A DNA stretch of 64,000 nt from Pristionchus mayeri (GCA_036245805.1 BTRK01000005.1:38917469-38981468); one strand, 5' to 3'. Positions 23,842 through 35,293 are shown, counted from the stretch's first letter. Notes: generated by a model from the letters alone, not told the origin. Numbers and translations: made by a program.

Positions 23842-23998
23842 CTTATCTGCTGATTGATAAATATTTGAGCGGTCTTTAGAACAGCAATTCAGCATTACCG
23901 TCAAGAGTGAAACGCCTGCGGTATTTCTTTCGGTGTTCTCCCCTCCCCTTGAAATTGACAATATTGCCTTCGTCATCACTCCAAAATGGAGTAATCTC

Positions 23999-24004
23999 TT
24001 TATT
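23999..24004 (-). terminator. Polyadenylation signal of the aspartic protease gene
   Basis: TTTATT on the plus strand is AATAAA on the minus strand, 13 nt beyond the TGA stop. The gene is tail to tail with GNAT copy B, about 250 bp apart. Confidence 0.6.
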
Positions 24005-24016
24005 GCTCACTGTAGC

Positions 24017-26804
24017 TCAATTAGATCTCGAATGATGGGCCTTTGCGAATCCGATTCTTCCCTGTCCGACATCGTGGATGTTGCAGTAGGTTCGGATCCA
24101 GGTGTCTCCGAGGGTCCACGAGGGTCCGAAGCCTCCTCCGTTCTGCTCGAAGATAGTCAGGGCGCAATTGTTTCCTATTGCGAGATCGATCACGTACTCA
24201 ATCGACGGCACGTTGTAGGCCTTCCCTCCGATAGTGAAGATCATATCGGGGTACTTGCCAATGCAAGGCACAGCGTACACCTGGTTGAAATAATCGTACT
24301 TCGCTCCGGTCTCCTTGACGATGGCTGAGACGACGGCTGGCGGTGCGCCGATCCAGGATGTGCCCGTGTCGGAGATGACCTCGGCCTTCGCGTTCGAAGA
24401 GTACGATCCGATCGAGAAACCGGTCATCGGGAACTGCCAGTACGTCTTCGACGACAGCGTCACGTAGTCAATCTGCGCATCGCAGTTGACGTCGTCGAGT
24501 CCTCCGTAGGTGATGAGACCGCCCAGCTTGTCCTCCACAGGCTTCACGTGCCTATCCAGCCACACGGTGAAGATGGGCTGATCGAGCTGATCGAGCAGAT
24601 TCTGGATTGGGGGAACGACGCCGTCCTCGGCCAGAGCAGGCCAGCCAAGGCCGAGGATGCCTGCAAGGAGTGGAATAAATGCGTTGAAGCGTTTTTGGAT
24701 AGGTTTCAGGTGCACTACATAATTGGAAGCGCATTCACTACGTAGGGCACCTGAAACATATCCGAACAGTGAGAACAATTTCCAGTAAGATAATTCAAAT
24801 CTCTACTCTTCCTTCTAGGGTTTCCGCTTCCAGGTAATTTGACGTATTTTTTTCGGATGCTTTTTTAGTTCGTTACTTAGCCCATGAGCTCGCGAATAGT
24901 GTAAAATTACCTAAACAAGAAACCCTAATAACTGCAGAATATCAAGTCAATGCTGACCGTCCATGGGTTGATAGCCGAAGACTTCGGCGATGGAAGTGGA
25001 CACTCCGAATCCCTGTGTGGGATAGACGAGACCGGCCAGGTTGAGGACGTCAGTGCCGATGTATCCACGACAGCTGCCCGAGCCATAGAAGATCACGAAG
25101 GGCTGAGAGGTCTTAACGAAGGTCGAAGAAGCACTGAAATAGATATATGTATGAATACGCTTCTCTTATTAGAAAATTGTTGGTGCATTTTCGGGTATGT
25201 TTCAGGTGCACTACATAAACAAACGCAGATCGGCTATGCTGATTCGCTGAAAGATACCATGAAAGTCAACAACAATTTTCTGACAAACGAACCCTATTTA
25301 TGAACACGAACAGTGAGAGAGAGGTAGAGAACTGACTCAGTGTGGAACTGGTGCTTGGGGTATTGAGGATTCTCGTTTCCCTTGCAAGCATTAATCGTGC
25401 AAGCAGCATCGATAACCCAGAGGTTGGACGACCCAGTGTCCAGGACGATCGTGAAATTTTGGTCTGAAAAGGATACCAGGAGGTAGTGAGGGGGAGAAGA
25501 GTAGCAGGGCCGGAACTAACAAGTAGGGTTATATTATTGGGAAATTTGTGTTTAGTTTTCATGTATGCTTCAGAGACGCTATATACATTATCAGCGTTTG
25601 TTTATGAAGCGAGACTTTCACGAAAATACATACTTTTCCAATAAGAGAACCCTATTAACAAGGCCTTCCAAGTTTGATCTGAAAAGGATATCAGGAAGCA
25701 GATGTAGGGGGAGGGGGAAGATAAGTAGCAGAACATGAACTAACAAGGCGTTCCGAGTCCGATGTCTCCTAGGTAGAAGTCATCGTAGTAGTCGATGAAT
25801 GGTTGACTCGCGACGGCAGCATTCGATGCTCCCTCTGCACGAAGCAGATGCTGAGCAGCAAGGAAGTCAGCAAATTTGCCTTCCCTGAAAAGGAATTCAA
25901 TTCAATTGTTTATTAGGGTTTCCCTTGTCAGGTAATTGTGGGTCATTTTCTTGTAGGTTTCAGGTGCGTTATGCAATAAGCGAGCGCATGCGCTAAGTAG
26001 CGAACTTTATGCGTATCCGAAAATCACGTCAAATTTCCTGGAAACGGAAGCCCTTGCTTTTATTCTATAGTTCGAAAAACGATATGTCCGCCATTGTAGG
26101 GTGCAATAGTGGTATCATCGTAATGTGAAGGCGGATTTCCGACGTCTTGGTGACTCGGTTGGAGGGAGGGCTTTGGGAGAGGAAGCAGTTTGATAAATAG
26201 TTTAAAGTCGCAGAAGCGATTCAGAAGTAAATGAAATAGAGGGGAGTGATATAAGGAAGAGAAGGGAGGGTAGTATACTACCCTAGTAGTAGTAATATAG
26301 TAGGGTTCTTTTACTGGAAAAATTTTGTCGCCTTTTCGGATACGTTTCAAAGGCTCTATATGAGTGATGAGCATTTATATATTTACCGCACCTGAAACTT
26401 ACCCAAATATTCAGCCAAAATTTTCCCATAATAGAACCCTAGAGAGTAAAGATTGCGGATGACAAGATAATGAGAATAGGGTTTCTCTTTTCTGGTAATT
26501 TTGGGTCATTTTCCTGTAGGTTTCAGGTGCGCTAGATAATTTGCGAGCTCATAAGCTAAGTAACGAACTTGAAACGTATTTGAAAATCGCGTCAAAATAC
26601 CGGTGCGCTACATAAACGACAGCAAATCCGCTATGTAACGCACCTAAAACCTATGAGAAAATGGAGCAAAGATTTTCCAATAAGAGAACTCTAGACTCAC
26701 TTGATGAGCTTGGCTCGGAGAGAGGCGGTCTTGCGGGCCTGCTGCTTGATAACTACAGCGGAAGCAAGGCCGATGATGGCCAGAAGAACGAGGCTGGTCC
26801 GCAT
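24017..26804 (-). CDS. Secreted pepsin-family aspartic protease (A1), nematode ASP type
   Basis: Five exons, all phases consistent: 26804-26701, 25884-25745, 25463-25337, 25133-24958, 24660-24017; 396 residues, the usual length for nematode ASP proteases. The N terminus MRTSLVLLAIIGLASA is a signal peptide, followed by a basic propeptide. The first catalytic motif is FTIVLDTGSSNLWV, the flap region includes FVIFYGSGSCRGYIGTD, the hinge gives GILGLGWPALAED, and the second catalytic motif is ISDTGTSWIGAPP. The C-terminal lobe ends with WTLGDTWIRTYCNIHDVGQGRIGFAKA. Both aspartates are present, so it should be active after propeptide removal, as a gut or lysosomal protease in the manner of C. elegans asp-1/asp-5/asp-6 relatives. 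Every intron carries at least one MITE of a single family. Which ASP paralogue it is cannot be settled here. Confidence 0.92.
24819..24926. repeat. AGGGTTTC MITE, intron 4 of the protease
   Basis: AGGGTTTCCGCTTCCAGGTA... ends in ...TACCTAAACAAGAAACCCT. A partial related piece lies at about 24690-24790, including paired TTTCAGGTGCACTAC and GGGCACCTGAAAC. Confidence 0.75.
25160..25296. repeat. AGGGTT MITE, intron 3 of the protease
   Basis: Starts near TCTTATTAGAAAATTGTTGG and ends ...AATTTTCTGACAAACGAACCCTA, with the family's internal GTTTCAGGTGCACTACATAA. Confidence 0.7.
25525..25657. repeat. AGGGTT MITE, intron 2 of the protease, inside a local duplication
   Basis: TAGGGTTATATTATTGGGAA... 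closes with ...TTCCAATAAGAGAACCCTA. On either side lie similar copies of about 65 bp (25461-25524 and 25674-25745) that include CTGAAAAGGATAYCAGGA and end AACTAACAAG. Confidence 0.7.
25914..26056. repeat. AGGGTTTC MITE, intron 1 of the protease (first)
   Basis: TAGGGTTTCCCTTGTCAGGT... ends ...TCCTGGAAACGGAAGCCCT, with internal GTAGGTTTCAGGTGCGTTA. Confidence 0.7.
26301..26443. repeat. AGGGTT MITE, intron 1 of the protease (second)
   Basis: TAGGGTTCTTTTACTGGAAA... ends ...TTTTCCCATAATAGAACCCTA. Confidence 0.75.
26476..26692. repeat. AGGGTTTC MITE, intron 1 of the protease (third, longer)
   Basis: TAGGGTTTCTCTTTTCTGGT... ends ...TTTCCAATAAGAGAACTCTAG, abutting exon 1. It looks like two fused family members, because the GGTGCGCTA core appears twice. 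Confidence 0.7.
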
Positions 26805-26885
26805 ACCTCAAGAGGGAAAGGGGTCTGATGAAATGAGCATACACCAGAAAAACGAGTTATTGAGTGAGTGCACTATAGATGATAT

Positions 26886-26911
26886 TGTTATCAGTATCGC
26901 TTTTTATAGGA
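26886..26911 (-). promoter_or_regulatory. GATA-factor site and TATA-like box upstream of the protease
   Basis: On the minus strand the sequence CTATAAAAA (about 26910-26902) is followed by ACTGATAA (26895-26888), about 84 nt before the ATG. ACTGATAA is the known intestinal ELT-2 GATA consensus in C. elegans, which fits a gut protease. A further AAGATAA occurs at about 27030. Assignment is by motif only. Confidence 0.5.
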
Positions 26912-26929
26912 GTGTCTAGTCACGTCGAT

Positions 26930-27935
26930 AGAGCATAGATTGGGGGAGAGATATTTACTCTCTCCCTGTCCTCACCCCACCCCATATCTATTCCTCCACG
27001 ATTCTTTCATCGTCTTTCACATTCTTCGTAAGATAAAGGAGTCACGATGACATTCTGTTTGAGACGATGAAGATAGCGAGATAGAGAGAGAGTGTGATCA
27101 GACATCTCGAACGAAGCAATTCGAACTAGGACATCTCGAACAATTTTCGCTAGCGCGCACTCCACTTTGAGGGCTATTTTCTCATGATTAAAAGTATTTG
27201 TTCTTCAATTTATGTATCAATTAAGTAATGAACAGCGCTGAAAATCGTATAATTATAACAAAGGTGCATTCAATTGTTTGAGAAAAAAAATTGTGAGAAA
27301 TGACCTAGTTGAAAATGACTTTACTCAAATTTATTTGTTCGAGATGTCTTATCGCCAGAGATAACTCTAGCGAAAGAGACAGGTAGTGTGTGTGTGCTTA
27401 TGCCTGGTAGATTTTTCCAGTTGTTTCTAGAAATGACTCAAAGCATTTCCAATGGAAATATTGCCAAAAATACAATTTTTCCTTATTCTCTCTGACATGT
27501 TGCACAAAGCATAGCATGCAAAGATTTGTACTTTGCACTCGGTGATTAATGTCATCCTCTTGAATTCTTCTGCGATTTGTAATCAAAAGTGATCGACATA
27601 TCACTGCGGAATGTGAGTGATAATGCGGATGATAACTAGCGTCGAACTATGACACGCTAAAGATTAGAAGGCGTTTTACCGTCTAGATGGGCGAGGTCTC
27701 ACTTCACTGACTTGAAATTGAGGACTGGATAGTGGGCACTGGGGGTTGGTAATTGGTGGCTGCTGATCTTGTAGGATCTCCCTTTCCATCTCCCTTTCCA
27801 ACCACATAACAGTGCGTTCGCCTAAGAATCGCACTTTTTGTATTTCAGTGGTCACCAACAAATTAATTAGCATAATTACATGTATTCAAATGTTGGCGCT
27901 TTTCAAACTCTTTTCAGAGTAAGTCCTTACAGGAA
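26930..27935. other. Intergenic region upstream of the protease
   Basis: Contains C/T- and G/A-rich blocks and GATA-like motifs near the protease end. The sequence CGCCTAAGAATCGCAC at about 27818 matches termini of the foldback at 38912. No gene found. Confidence 0.5.
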
Positions 27936-28060
27936 CCGTCAATTCACTTGAAAATTGGAATTTAGAGCCTTCTTGATGTGCTCTATAAACCTGTGTTGGT
28001 TGTTGGTTCATGCAAATTCGAAATTTTAATTTTTTATCAAAAGTTCAAGATTTTTTATCT
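27936..28060 (+). repeat. Direct repeat left of the Harbinger element
   Basis: About 120 bp starting CCGTCAATTCACTTGAAAAT is repeated in direct orientation at 30644-30764, with only a few differences. The pair brackets the Harbinger element at distances of about 65 bp (left) and 305 bp (right). Confidence 0.85.
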
Positions 28061-28479
28061 TTTTATTTTTTATCTCCACTGGTGGTTTATTGGTTTATGC
28101 GTCCAATACTAATTTTTATTTAATTTTGCAGGAAGCGCGCGTCGTTCGGCGACCACACCGACCGCCTCCCTTCCTCGGCCTCATCCCTGGCAGCTGTGTG
28201 AGTGGTGTATTCTCTTCCTGGTCAAATATTTCGACTATAAAGTAGGGCAAACCCATTCTCTGGCCAATCAATCGATGTTTGGGCGTACTCTTCGAGCAGT
28301 ACTCGCTGTCCACTGCTGGTTTATGCGTCCATTACTAATTTCCCTTACTAAGAGTTATCCATTGACTTTTCTAGCCATTATTTCAATTACAAAGCAGGAT
28401 AAACTCGATTGCTGATACATTGACTCTGTATAGTTCATCTATTTTCTTATAATTTTTTTAGGTGTCGAGATGCTCAAGT

Positions 28480-29370
28480 ATGAATCGTCTTCTGCTCTCT
28501 CGGGCGGCATCTCTTCTTCTGCTCCAGAGGCGAAGAATTCTGAGCCACCTGATTGAACATGAGGAGAGAAGGGAGAAAATGAGGAGAAGAAAAGAATCTC
28601 GAAGGAGAAAATTAGTTGAATTTGATTCCTTTATCACTGATCTCAGGCGTGATCATCATTTGTTCAAGCAAACATTTTCGATGTCTGTTTCCCAATTTGA
28701 TCTTTTATATTCCACAATTTCTCCAATTCGCACACTTAAAAAAGTTTTGTCCATTTCTAGACCTGATGTTGATTGGTTGTATCTCTTTCTTATTTTTACT
28801 ACTTCAGGAATTTCAATTCGTGCTTTGTGTAGATTATTCTTTATTTCTCATACCACTTGTTTGCTTGTCTTCCCCCGAGTTGCTAACCATATTATTGTGA
28901 AATTAAATAACATAACCCTTCCATCATCTGTAAACGATTGGCTTTATATTAGGCAAAGATTTATTCGTTCGTATCTTTGGCGCCATCGATGGTAAGCATG
29001 TTAGAATTCGTGCCCCATCTAATTCAGGTTCTTTGTATCACAATTATAAATGTTTCTTTTCGTTTGTTTTGTTAGGATTATGTGATTCCGATCTTCGTAT
29101 ATTATTTGTAGACATTGGCGGAAAGGGAAGGAGTCATGACTCTAATCTTTTTGAAAGATCCTCCCTTGCCGCAAAATTTCGAAATCCAAATTTCCTCCCT
29201 CCTGCTATTATTCCTCCTTCCAATCACCCAATAACGCTTCTAGTATTCACTCGTTTATCCTCGGCGATTGTGCTTTTAAAAAGACCACTTGGCTTATGAA
29301 GCCAATCCCGAATTCCTCCACTATCACTCACAAAATTTATAATGCACAACTTCCTCATAGACTTGCCAAA
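28480..29370 (+). pseudogene. Harbinger (HARBI1-like) DDE nuclease relic
   Basis: The first frame (28480-28995) has a basic helical N terminus and a segment resembling the N-terminal half of HARBI1-type nucleases. A frameshift near 28975 moves the catalytic part to another frame. There GAIDGKHVRIRAP carries the first Asp (codon at 28988) and LFVDIGGKGRSHDSNLFE the second. A second shift near 29240 brings in FILGDCAFKKTTWLMKPI, the conserved GDSAYPLxxWLMTPY-type block. I did not find the third acidic residue. At least two frameshifts make this a pseudogene. Confidence 0.8.
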
Positions 29371-29639
29371 TGAGCCTTTGCTACCTGTCCGATTTGCTCC
29401 TTGTAATTTCACCCCCTCTCAGCAGCAAGATTTTCTCGTAGATTACTTTAACAATGTATTCAAAGTTGATGGTCAGGAGAAGGCAGCAGATAAATAGATG
29501 TTTCCACAGCGCTCTTGACCGACAGAGAAGGGATCTGGTTTCAACTGCAATAAAGACACATGAAATCCTACTGAAACATAAAAGTCCTGCCGCGATTCTT
29601 CTCCTCAAGGCTGGAAAGTGACCAGGAGGAATTCTGTTG

Positions 29640-30114
29640 CACGCCTAATATAAAGCAAATATGTGCCCAGAGTTATCAAATTGGGGTTAATTGTTTTATA
29701 TTTCAGTGTTTTAGCAACTTTTCCACTTCCAGACGGCATTTTTTTGATAGCATTTAGTGCTTTTCTTCTTGCCAATTTCGAAGATTTGAATATTTTCTCC
29801 GCATATCCAACTTAAAAAAAAAATGTAATATTAATTAGAGATCACTAGACACCTTCCAGATTGAACATTCCATCAAATTCAGTCCATGAATCTCTCCTCC
29901 TTCCGGTTCCTTTCTTGTATACTTGAGACTTCATGTCCCATAGGGACTTCTCCTGTTTGACAAGAGCAAACAGTCTTTATCGTCATCAGATAACTCCTTC
30001 TGGAATAAACAAGATATAAATTTACAACATAAACAAATATACAACCTTTTTTGAACCTGCAGACATAACAATTTCATCACCATCGTCATTCATTGGTTGC
30101 TTCTCTCGAGCCAT
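29640..30114 (-). pseudogene. MADF/Myb-like partner gene of the Harbinger element, degraded
   Basis: Read on the minus strand: ATG at 30114, first exon to about 30046 (MAREKQPMNDDGDE...), second about 29999-29853, third from about 29810. Exon 2 contains SLWDMKSQVYKKGTGRRRDS, the LWDxxSxxYK signature of MADF DNA-binding domains, and exon 3 contains MPSGSGKVAK, which fits the end of that domain. A frame change within exon 2 is needed to join ELSDDDKDC to the MADF part, so it looks broken. In this superfamily such a protein helps the nuclease bind its ends. Confidence 0.5.
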
Positions 30115-30643
30115 CTTTCTGGAAAATTAAATATATAAACACAAATATGTAGTGGCTGGTCAGTACTGCTCGAAGAGTACGCCCAAACATCGATTGATTG
30201 GCCAGAGAATGGGTTTGCCCTACTTTATAGTCGAAATATTTGACCAGGAAGAGAATAGACCACTCACACAGCAGCCAGGGATGAGGCCGAGGGAGGGAGG
30301 CGGTCGGTGTGGTCGCCGACGAACTTGTGCTCCCTGCAAATTGCGATAATTGCGAGCGGGAGTGTTCGAGCGATTATTGCAATGGAAATAACTCGAAAAT
30401 AAAAGGGAAAATCGATGAATATTGCATGAAAATCGATCAAGACGGCCGCGACGATTTGAGCTACAGTACTCTTCTCGTAGAGATCCAGATTTTTTTCCTT
30501 ACAGTACTCTTGCGTTATAAACAAGTAAATTCCGTGCAGGAATTTTTAACTTTTAAAATTTTCCTCTTCTCCTTGGGGCGACTTTTTCCACCCGATTTTT
30601 TCCTCTTCTCCTTCCTCCCCCCACTTTTTCCACGGCATAAGTC

Positions 30644-30764
30644 CCGTCAATTCACTTGAAAATTGGAATTTAGAGCCTTCTTGATGTGCTCTATCCACCT
30701 GTGTTGTTGGTTTATGCAAATTCGAAATTTTAATTTTTTATCAAAAGTTCAAGATTTTTTATCT
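30644..30764 (+). repeat. Direct repeat right of the Harbinger element
   Basis: Partner of 27936-28060: same start and same end (AAGTTCAAGATTTTTTATCT). Confidence 0.85.
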
Positions 30765-31349
30765 CGAAAACAAAGCCGAACACATGGCTGAATTTTTGAT
30801 TTGTTATTATCTGGGATCTACCGTACAGATTTTTTTGGTATTTTTTTAGGGTCGGCTACATAGTTTTTAGGCCAATAAACTAAAACATTGTTTTAGAGGG
30901 ATATTCATTTTCGGCCTCTCATTTCTCGCCGATTCCCCCACCCGCGCGGTGACGAATGACTATGAAAAATCGGTGTGTTTGTGTAACAGTTGGATATGTT
31001 TCAAGATATATTGCAAAACTTTTAGTGCTCAAAAATAAAAACGATGTTCTCGAATAACAGGCAAATGCGGCACTAGCTTTTTATACCAGTAAATGCGTAG
31101 TGTTCAGGCGATCATTTTTCGTATGTTGTGTGGTGTTCTGAGGTGACAATTTTTTTTGCTACATGCCATTTTCCAACTTAATTTCGCGCTCCTCTACCTT
31201 TCAATACCGAGCAATGAATGGCGATTGAAATGATCAATTGATGATCAATGAAGTACACCATGATGATCAGCATCATCGATAACCCCTGTGTTGATTGGGT
31301 ACGGTAACTAGTCTTGACCTACCATTGGCCTTCCGATCGATTTTTGACC
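30765..31349. other. Intergenic, AT-rich
   Basis: No ORF of note, no recognisable repeat beyond simple A/T runs. Confidence 0.5.
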
Positions 31350-31428
31350 ATGACCCCCTATACTTCGTTCAGCACTGCTCCCCTCAAAGCGAGGGGAGCA
31401 GTGCTGAACCATGAATAGGGGGTCATGG
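31350..31428. repeat. Strong perfect-arm palindrome
   Basis: GTTCAGCACTGCTCCCCTC (31367-31385) and its exact reverse complement (31391-31409) are separated by 5 nt. Outer arms CATGACCCCCTAT / ATAGGGGGTCATG extend the stem to about 35 bp. No rho-type or rRNA context; probably a small MITE. Confidence 0.8.
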
Positions 31429-33310
31429 GGGTCGCCGCCGGCGTGGGCAGCTATGCTTCCAATTCCTGTCTCAGCAATCGCTCTGCCTCGATCTCCTCGG
31501 TGACACGCGCTGTTCCTTCCAGAAGAAAGGGCACTTGGGCGGATGAGAACCGTCGGATCAGAACCCATCGGATGAAAGCCATAAATAATGATCTTGCGTA
31601 GTATTATCCCGGAAAACGTTTTGAGAATGTGGAATCCTAATATGAAAATACTGGAGGAGAAGAGTACATTTTCGATTCTCATCCGACGGTTATTATCCGA
31701 TCTAGTTCCGAAGAAAGCGGTAATTGTAAGAGAAATGGTATGCGTCTCTCTCGCTCACTCGTATGTCTAAAAGAGCACAGCAATTATTTTTATTAGTTTC
31801 TCGACTCTTTCTCGATAATTTCGAACTATAGAACATTTCAGCAGATAAACAATATTTATTTTATTTCGATTAGACAACTCATGAACAGCGGGAACGACCA
31901 ATAATTCGAAATAATGAGGAAACAATGAAACATATGTCTCACATAAGGGATCTTTAATCACATCAGTCAAATCATCACTAATATGAGGATGGTCGCCTAA
32001 GAATCGAACAATCGTGTGTTCAAGCTGGCGCAGTCAAATTTTGGAAATTCGTGGCCAGGGGTTCTCAATGGTGCTGATCATCATGGTACACTTCATTTTG
32101 TACCAATTCGACCGGTAGAGCCGGACTGCATGCACGCTTTCTCGCATGAATTTTCAGCAACCAAACAACTGATGAACGAAATGACGTAAAATGTTTACAC
32201 TACAGCAAATGCTTAGCTTGCAATACGACGGGACGACGTTTCCCATTTAATCATGCTACGATATCGACGAAAAAGCGAGAAAAGAGAAATTGAAATAACT
32301 TTTTAAAAAATCGCAACAGAACTTTCAAAATATATCGAATTACTGGCCCAACGTCGACTTGATGATGATTTAATGTTGCCTACATTACCGTACCATTAAC
32401 CTGTTTTTTCGAGTGAGGAGAGAGAGAACAGAGAGAGTGATGTCAAACACAGTATTTCAGACACTCTCGTTCTGATCAAAATTATTTCCATAGTTTTTTT
32501 TTTAAAATTTGTATTTCCAAGGAAAGAGAAGATTAGCGACAACGTCCATGCCCTCAAACATATCAGGAAGCGCTTTACGCTGAATCTGTGTTAAGCTCGC
32601 CAAATCGCTTGCGGTCCTACCTTGTCTCTCTTCCCACTGTCTCTTTCACTTCCAATTCTCTTCTACGTCTATAATTTCTCCCACCAATCTGCTGCTGCCC
32701 CCGAAGCCCCAACCCCAACACCGACTCTTCAACACGTCGGACATCTGCCAAACTCTTACGAAGATTTATCCCTACTACTCGGTGATTTATCCTGGCGGAT
32801 AAATAAATTGAAATTGAAAGCAATGCAATATATTACAAGCTGTTTGTTGCTACACGTAATTTTACCATGATTTCAAGCACCTCTCTGATCATTCTTGCTT
32901 GCTTTTTTTTCTTCAGAAGCTCGGACGCATCCACCTTCTAATGTATTTATGACAAAATAAAGATTAGGATATTAAGAAGAATAACGTAGAGAGCAAACTA
33001 AACCTTTCTTCGCACAAATTACAACACGGATCTTATTGAGATTTGACAAAATGCACACAATATTGCTGGTTAATTCAGTGTTTCATGGAGATATAATCGG
33101 ACTAATAACTGCGCAAAAATGTGTTCGGTGTTTATCCAAAAACCTAGAAAGAAATCAAATTCAGCGACACGATACGTGTCAAGTACCTTTGATGAAACAC
33201 ACTTTCAGCTGTCAATATTCTGCTCTTTTTAAGTTTCACGCCCACACAATTTCCGTCATCATTGCATTATTCCGTGGAAAAAAGTGAAGGAGAAGATTAA
33301 ATGTTTTAAT
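31429..33310. other. Intergenic region, no supported gene
   Basis: Holds a GTCGCCTAAGAATCG motif at about 31992 that matches the terminus of the foldback at 38912, and several unsupported short ORFs. A short minus-strand open stretch (about 31585-31454; ...RVTEEIEAERLLRQELEA then stop) has coding-like composition but no partner exons. Confidence 0.45.
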
Positions 33311-33311
33311 A

Positions 33312-33450
33312 CCCGCAATTTCGTATCTTGGCTCCCAGTAGAGCTAGAGACTAGAAATTTGGAATTTTTATGAGGTGTTAAGTCGGTTTACACCCCCAAA
33401 AACGAAGTGTCAAGTCGCTGGCTCTACTGGGAGCCGAGATAAAAATTAAA
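33312..33450. repeat. Inverted-repeat element, CTCGGCTCCCAGTAGAG family
   Basis: CTTGGCTCCCAGTAGAGCTA at about 33330 pairs with GGCTCTACTGGGAGCCGAGA at about 33420. Related to 3505-3717. Confidence 0.7.
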
Positions 33451-34036
33451 AATCCATCCGCCATTTACACATTCTCTTATGTGATCTGCGAGAACATCGG
33501 AATTACCATGCCCTTGCTGTAAATTTGCAATGAAAATTTTAAAAAAAATTAAATAATCATTATCTTATTATTAAAAATAGTTTGATTAAATTATATTTAT
33601 ATGCCAACAAACAAGGTGGTGGAGGATCAACTCCGACGACACAGTATGAATCAAGTGTCCTAGTTGAAACGCATACCCCGCATTTCCAGTATGTTTGTCC
33701 AGTATGTCCACTGCGAACTCTGCCACATTTAGCAAGGTTCCTTAAAGGAGGAGTAAAGGCAAACGCGCGCCCGGTTGAAATATGTTTCAAATAGGGACGG
33801 AACTCTCTTTAAGTCGCGTGCTCTCTCGCTCGTTGCCTGAGCTTTCCCTGATTTGGCTCCCAGCCAACTACGGATATCTACGTTGGGAATGGAGATATCA
33901 GTGTGAAAATTTCGGAGCTTCTTATCGTTGGGGAGATCTAGGCCGTGCATATGAAAGCTTCAAAATTGAATTTTGACATTGCTCCTCCTTTAACAACGGT
34001 TTATTTTTATGGTAGAATGCGGCAAAAATAGAAATA

Positions 34037-35293
34037 TTGGGGTGTCCGGAAAGTTCGTATAATTTTTTGTTTTTATTTTTTATTCAATGCTTTACAATTC
34101 TCAGTGACCAATGTATGCCCCCTTCTTTCTCACTACGTCCCTCCAGCGATTGGGCAGGGTCTCGATTCCTCTCTTCCAGAATGCGGGTTTCTTCGAGTTT
34201 CTTCTTCGAGATCGCCCAGTTCACGAAAGCCCTCACAACTTCATCTCGATTCTTGAACTTCTTTCCTTTGCAGAATTCAGAGAGAGAGAGCGGAAGCAGT
34301 GGTAGTCGCATGGGGAGATATCCGGGGAATACGGTGGATGGGGAATCCTCTCGATCTTCAGCTCGTCCATTTTCTTCTGGGTCATCTTCGCTCGATGTGG
34401 GCGAGCATTGTCCATCAGAGGAAGAATTTTTCCCTGGTTCAGGAGTCTGGGAGGGACTCTGATCGCGACATCTTGCAGTTGTTCAGAGAAGAGGTCGGCA
34501 TTGATGCTGGTGCCAGGGGCGAGGATCTCCCAGTAGATGGGACCGAGCACTGAGAAGAAGAAGCAGAGGAGTTCCTTCTTTCCGTGCTCTTCCTTCTTCG
34601 GGACGGGCGTGGGCTTCTCATCTGCATCCACCCATTGCAGTCTCCTCACAGGGTTATCGTACGTGATCCACTTCTCATCTGTAGCGATGATGAAATTGAC
34701 CCATCGAAGATTGGATCTACGATGGAGTAATTCCCGACAGACTTGAACACGATTTTTCAGCTGTTCGGGGGAGAGGTCATGGGGAATCACTTATGGGAGT
34801 TTCGGCTTCTTCCCAGATCGATGGAGGATATCGGACACCGTTGATCTGGGAGTACCAGTATCCTTCTTCAACTCACGCACACTGGCCATGGGCTTGCGCT
34901 TCAGTGTGCGGAGAACGAGAGGCTGATCGAAGGAGGGAGAGCGTCCAGAGCGGGGTTGATCATCGAGACCAAACTCCCCTTTCTTGAAGCGGGAGAACCA
35001 CTTATAGCAGAAGGGTATGGAGGGGGCGTCAGCTCCTTCCGACTGGGCCAGGGCAGAGTGGGCTTCCTTCACGGATCGGCCAAGACGGTAGTAATGAAGT
35101 AAAACTGCTCGGAGGTAGAGATGGGAGTCCATCACAAGAATCAATGTAGCAACTAGGAGACTGATTAAATCCTCTCACTACTCAACGTCAGAATGATGCA
35201 ATACATTGTTGACAAACAGATTGCGCAATCACTGCATTTGATCGCGAACTGACTTTTTTCCGAAGCATTATACGAACTTTCCGGACACCCCAA
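34037..35293 (-). mobile_element. Mariner transposon copy 2 (minus orientation)
   Basis: TTGGGGTGTCCGGAAAGTTC at 34037 and its complement ending at 35293, with TA duplications at 34035-34036 and 35294-35295; 1257 bp. Same family as 6221-7452. Confidence 0.95.
34233..35132 (-). pseudogene. Mariner transposase, nonsense and frameshift mutations
   Basis: ATG at 35132 (MDSHLYLRAVLLHYYRLGR). A CAA codon of the sister copies is TAA here (about 34791-34796), splitting the protein after the helix-turn-helix part. The second part holds ATDEKWITYDN, LMDNARPH and SPDISPCDYH, so the catalytic aspartates survive. A 2-nt expansion in a CT run near 34290 then shifts the frame and removes the C terminus. 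Further small insertions follow (near 34205). Non-functional. Confidence 0.93.

Larger units (their letters stand above)
28126..30338. mobile_element. Decayed PIF/Harbinger-type element with long inverted repeats
   Basis: Inverted repeats of about 180 bp (28126-28311 and 30155-30338) face each other, with outer ends TTGCAGGGAGC/TTGCAGGAAGC and a possible 3-bp ATT duplication outside. Between them lie a plus-strand Harbinger nuclease relic and a minus-strand MADF-type relic, the usual two-gene set for this superfamily. One complication: GGTTTATGCGTCCAWTACTAATTT flanks the left repeat on both sides, so the repeat module may be a secondary insertion. Confidence 0.65.

Noticed and set aside
24017..24778. 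Single 253-codon ORF as an intronless protease start
   Set aside because: The part above 24660 is intron and MITE sequence; the frame-correct acceptor is at 24660 and the upstream exons supply the real N terminus.
32617..32870. 82-codon plus ORF with a hydrophobic start, possible secreted peptide
   Set aside because: It begins with TTG rather than ATG, lies in CT-rich sequence and has no splice or homology support.
33036..33287. 83-codon plus ORF with scattered cysteines
   Set aside because: No zinc-finger spacing fits and no neighbouring exons; left uncalled.
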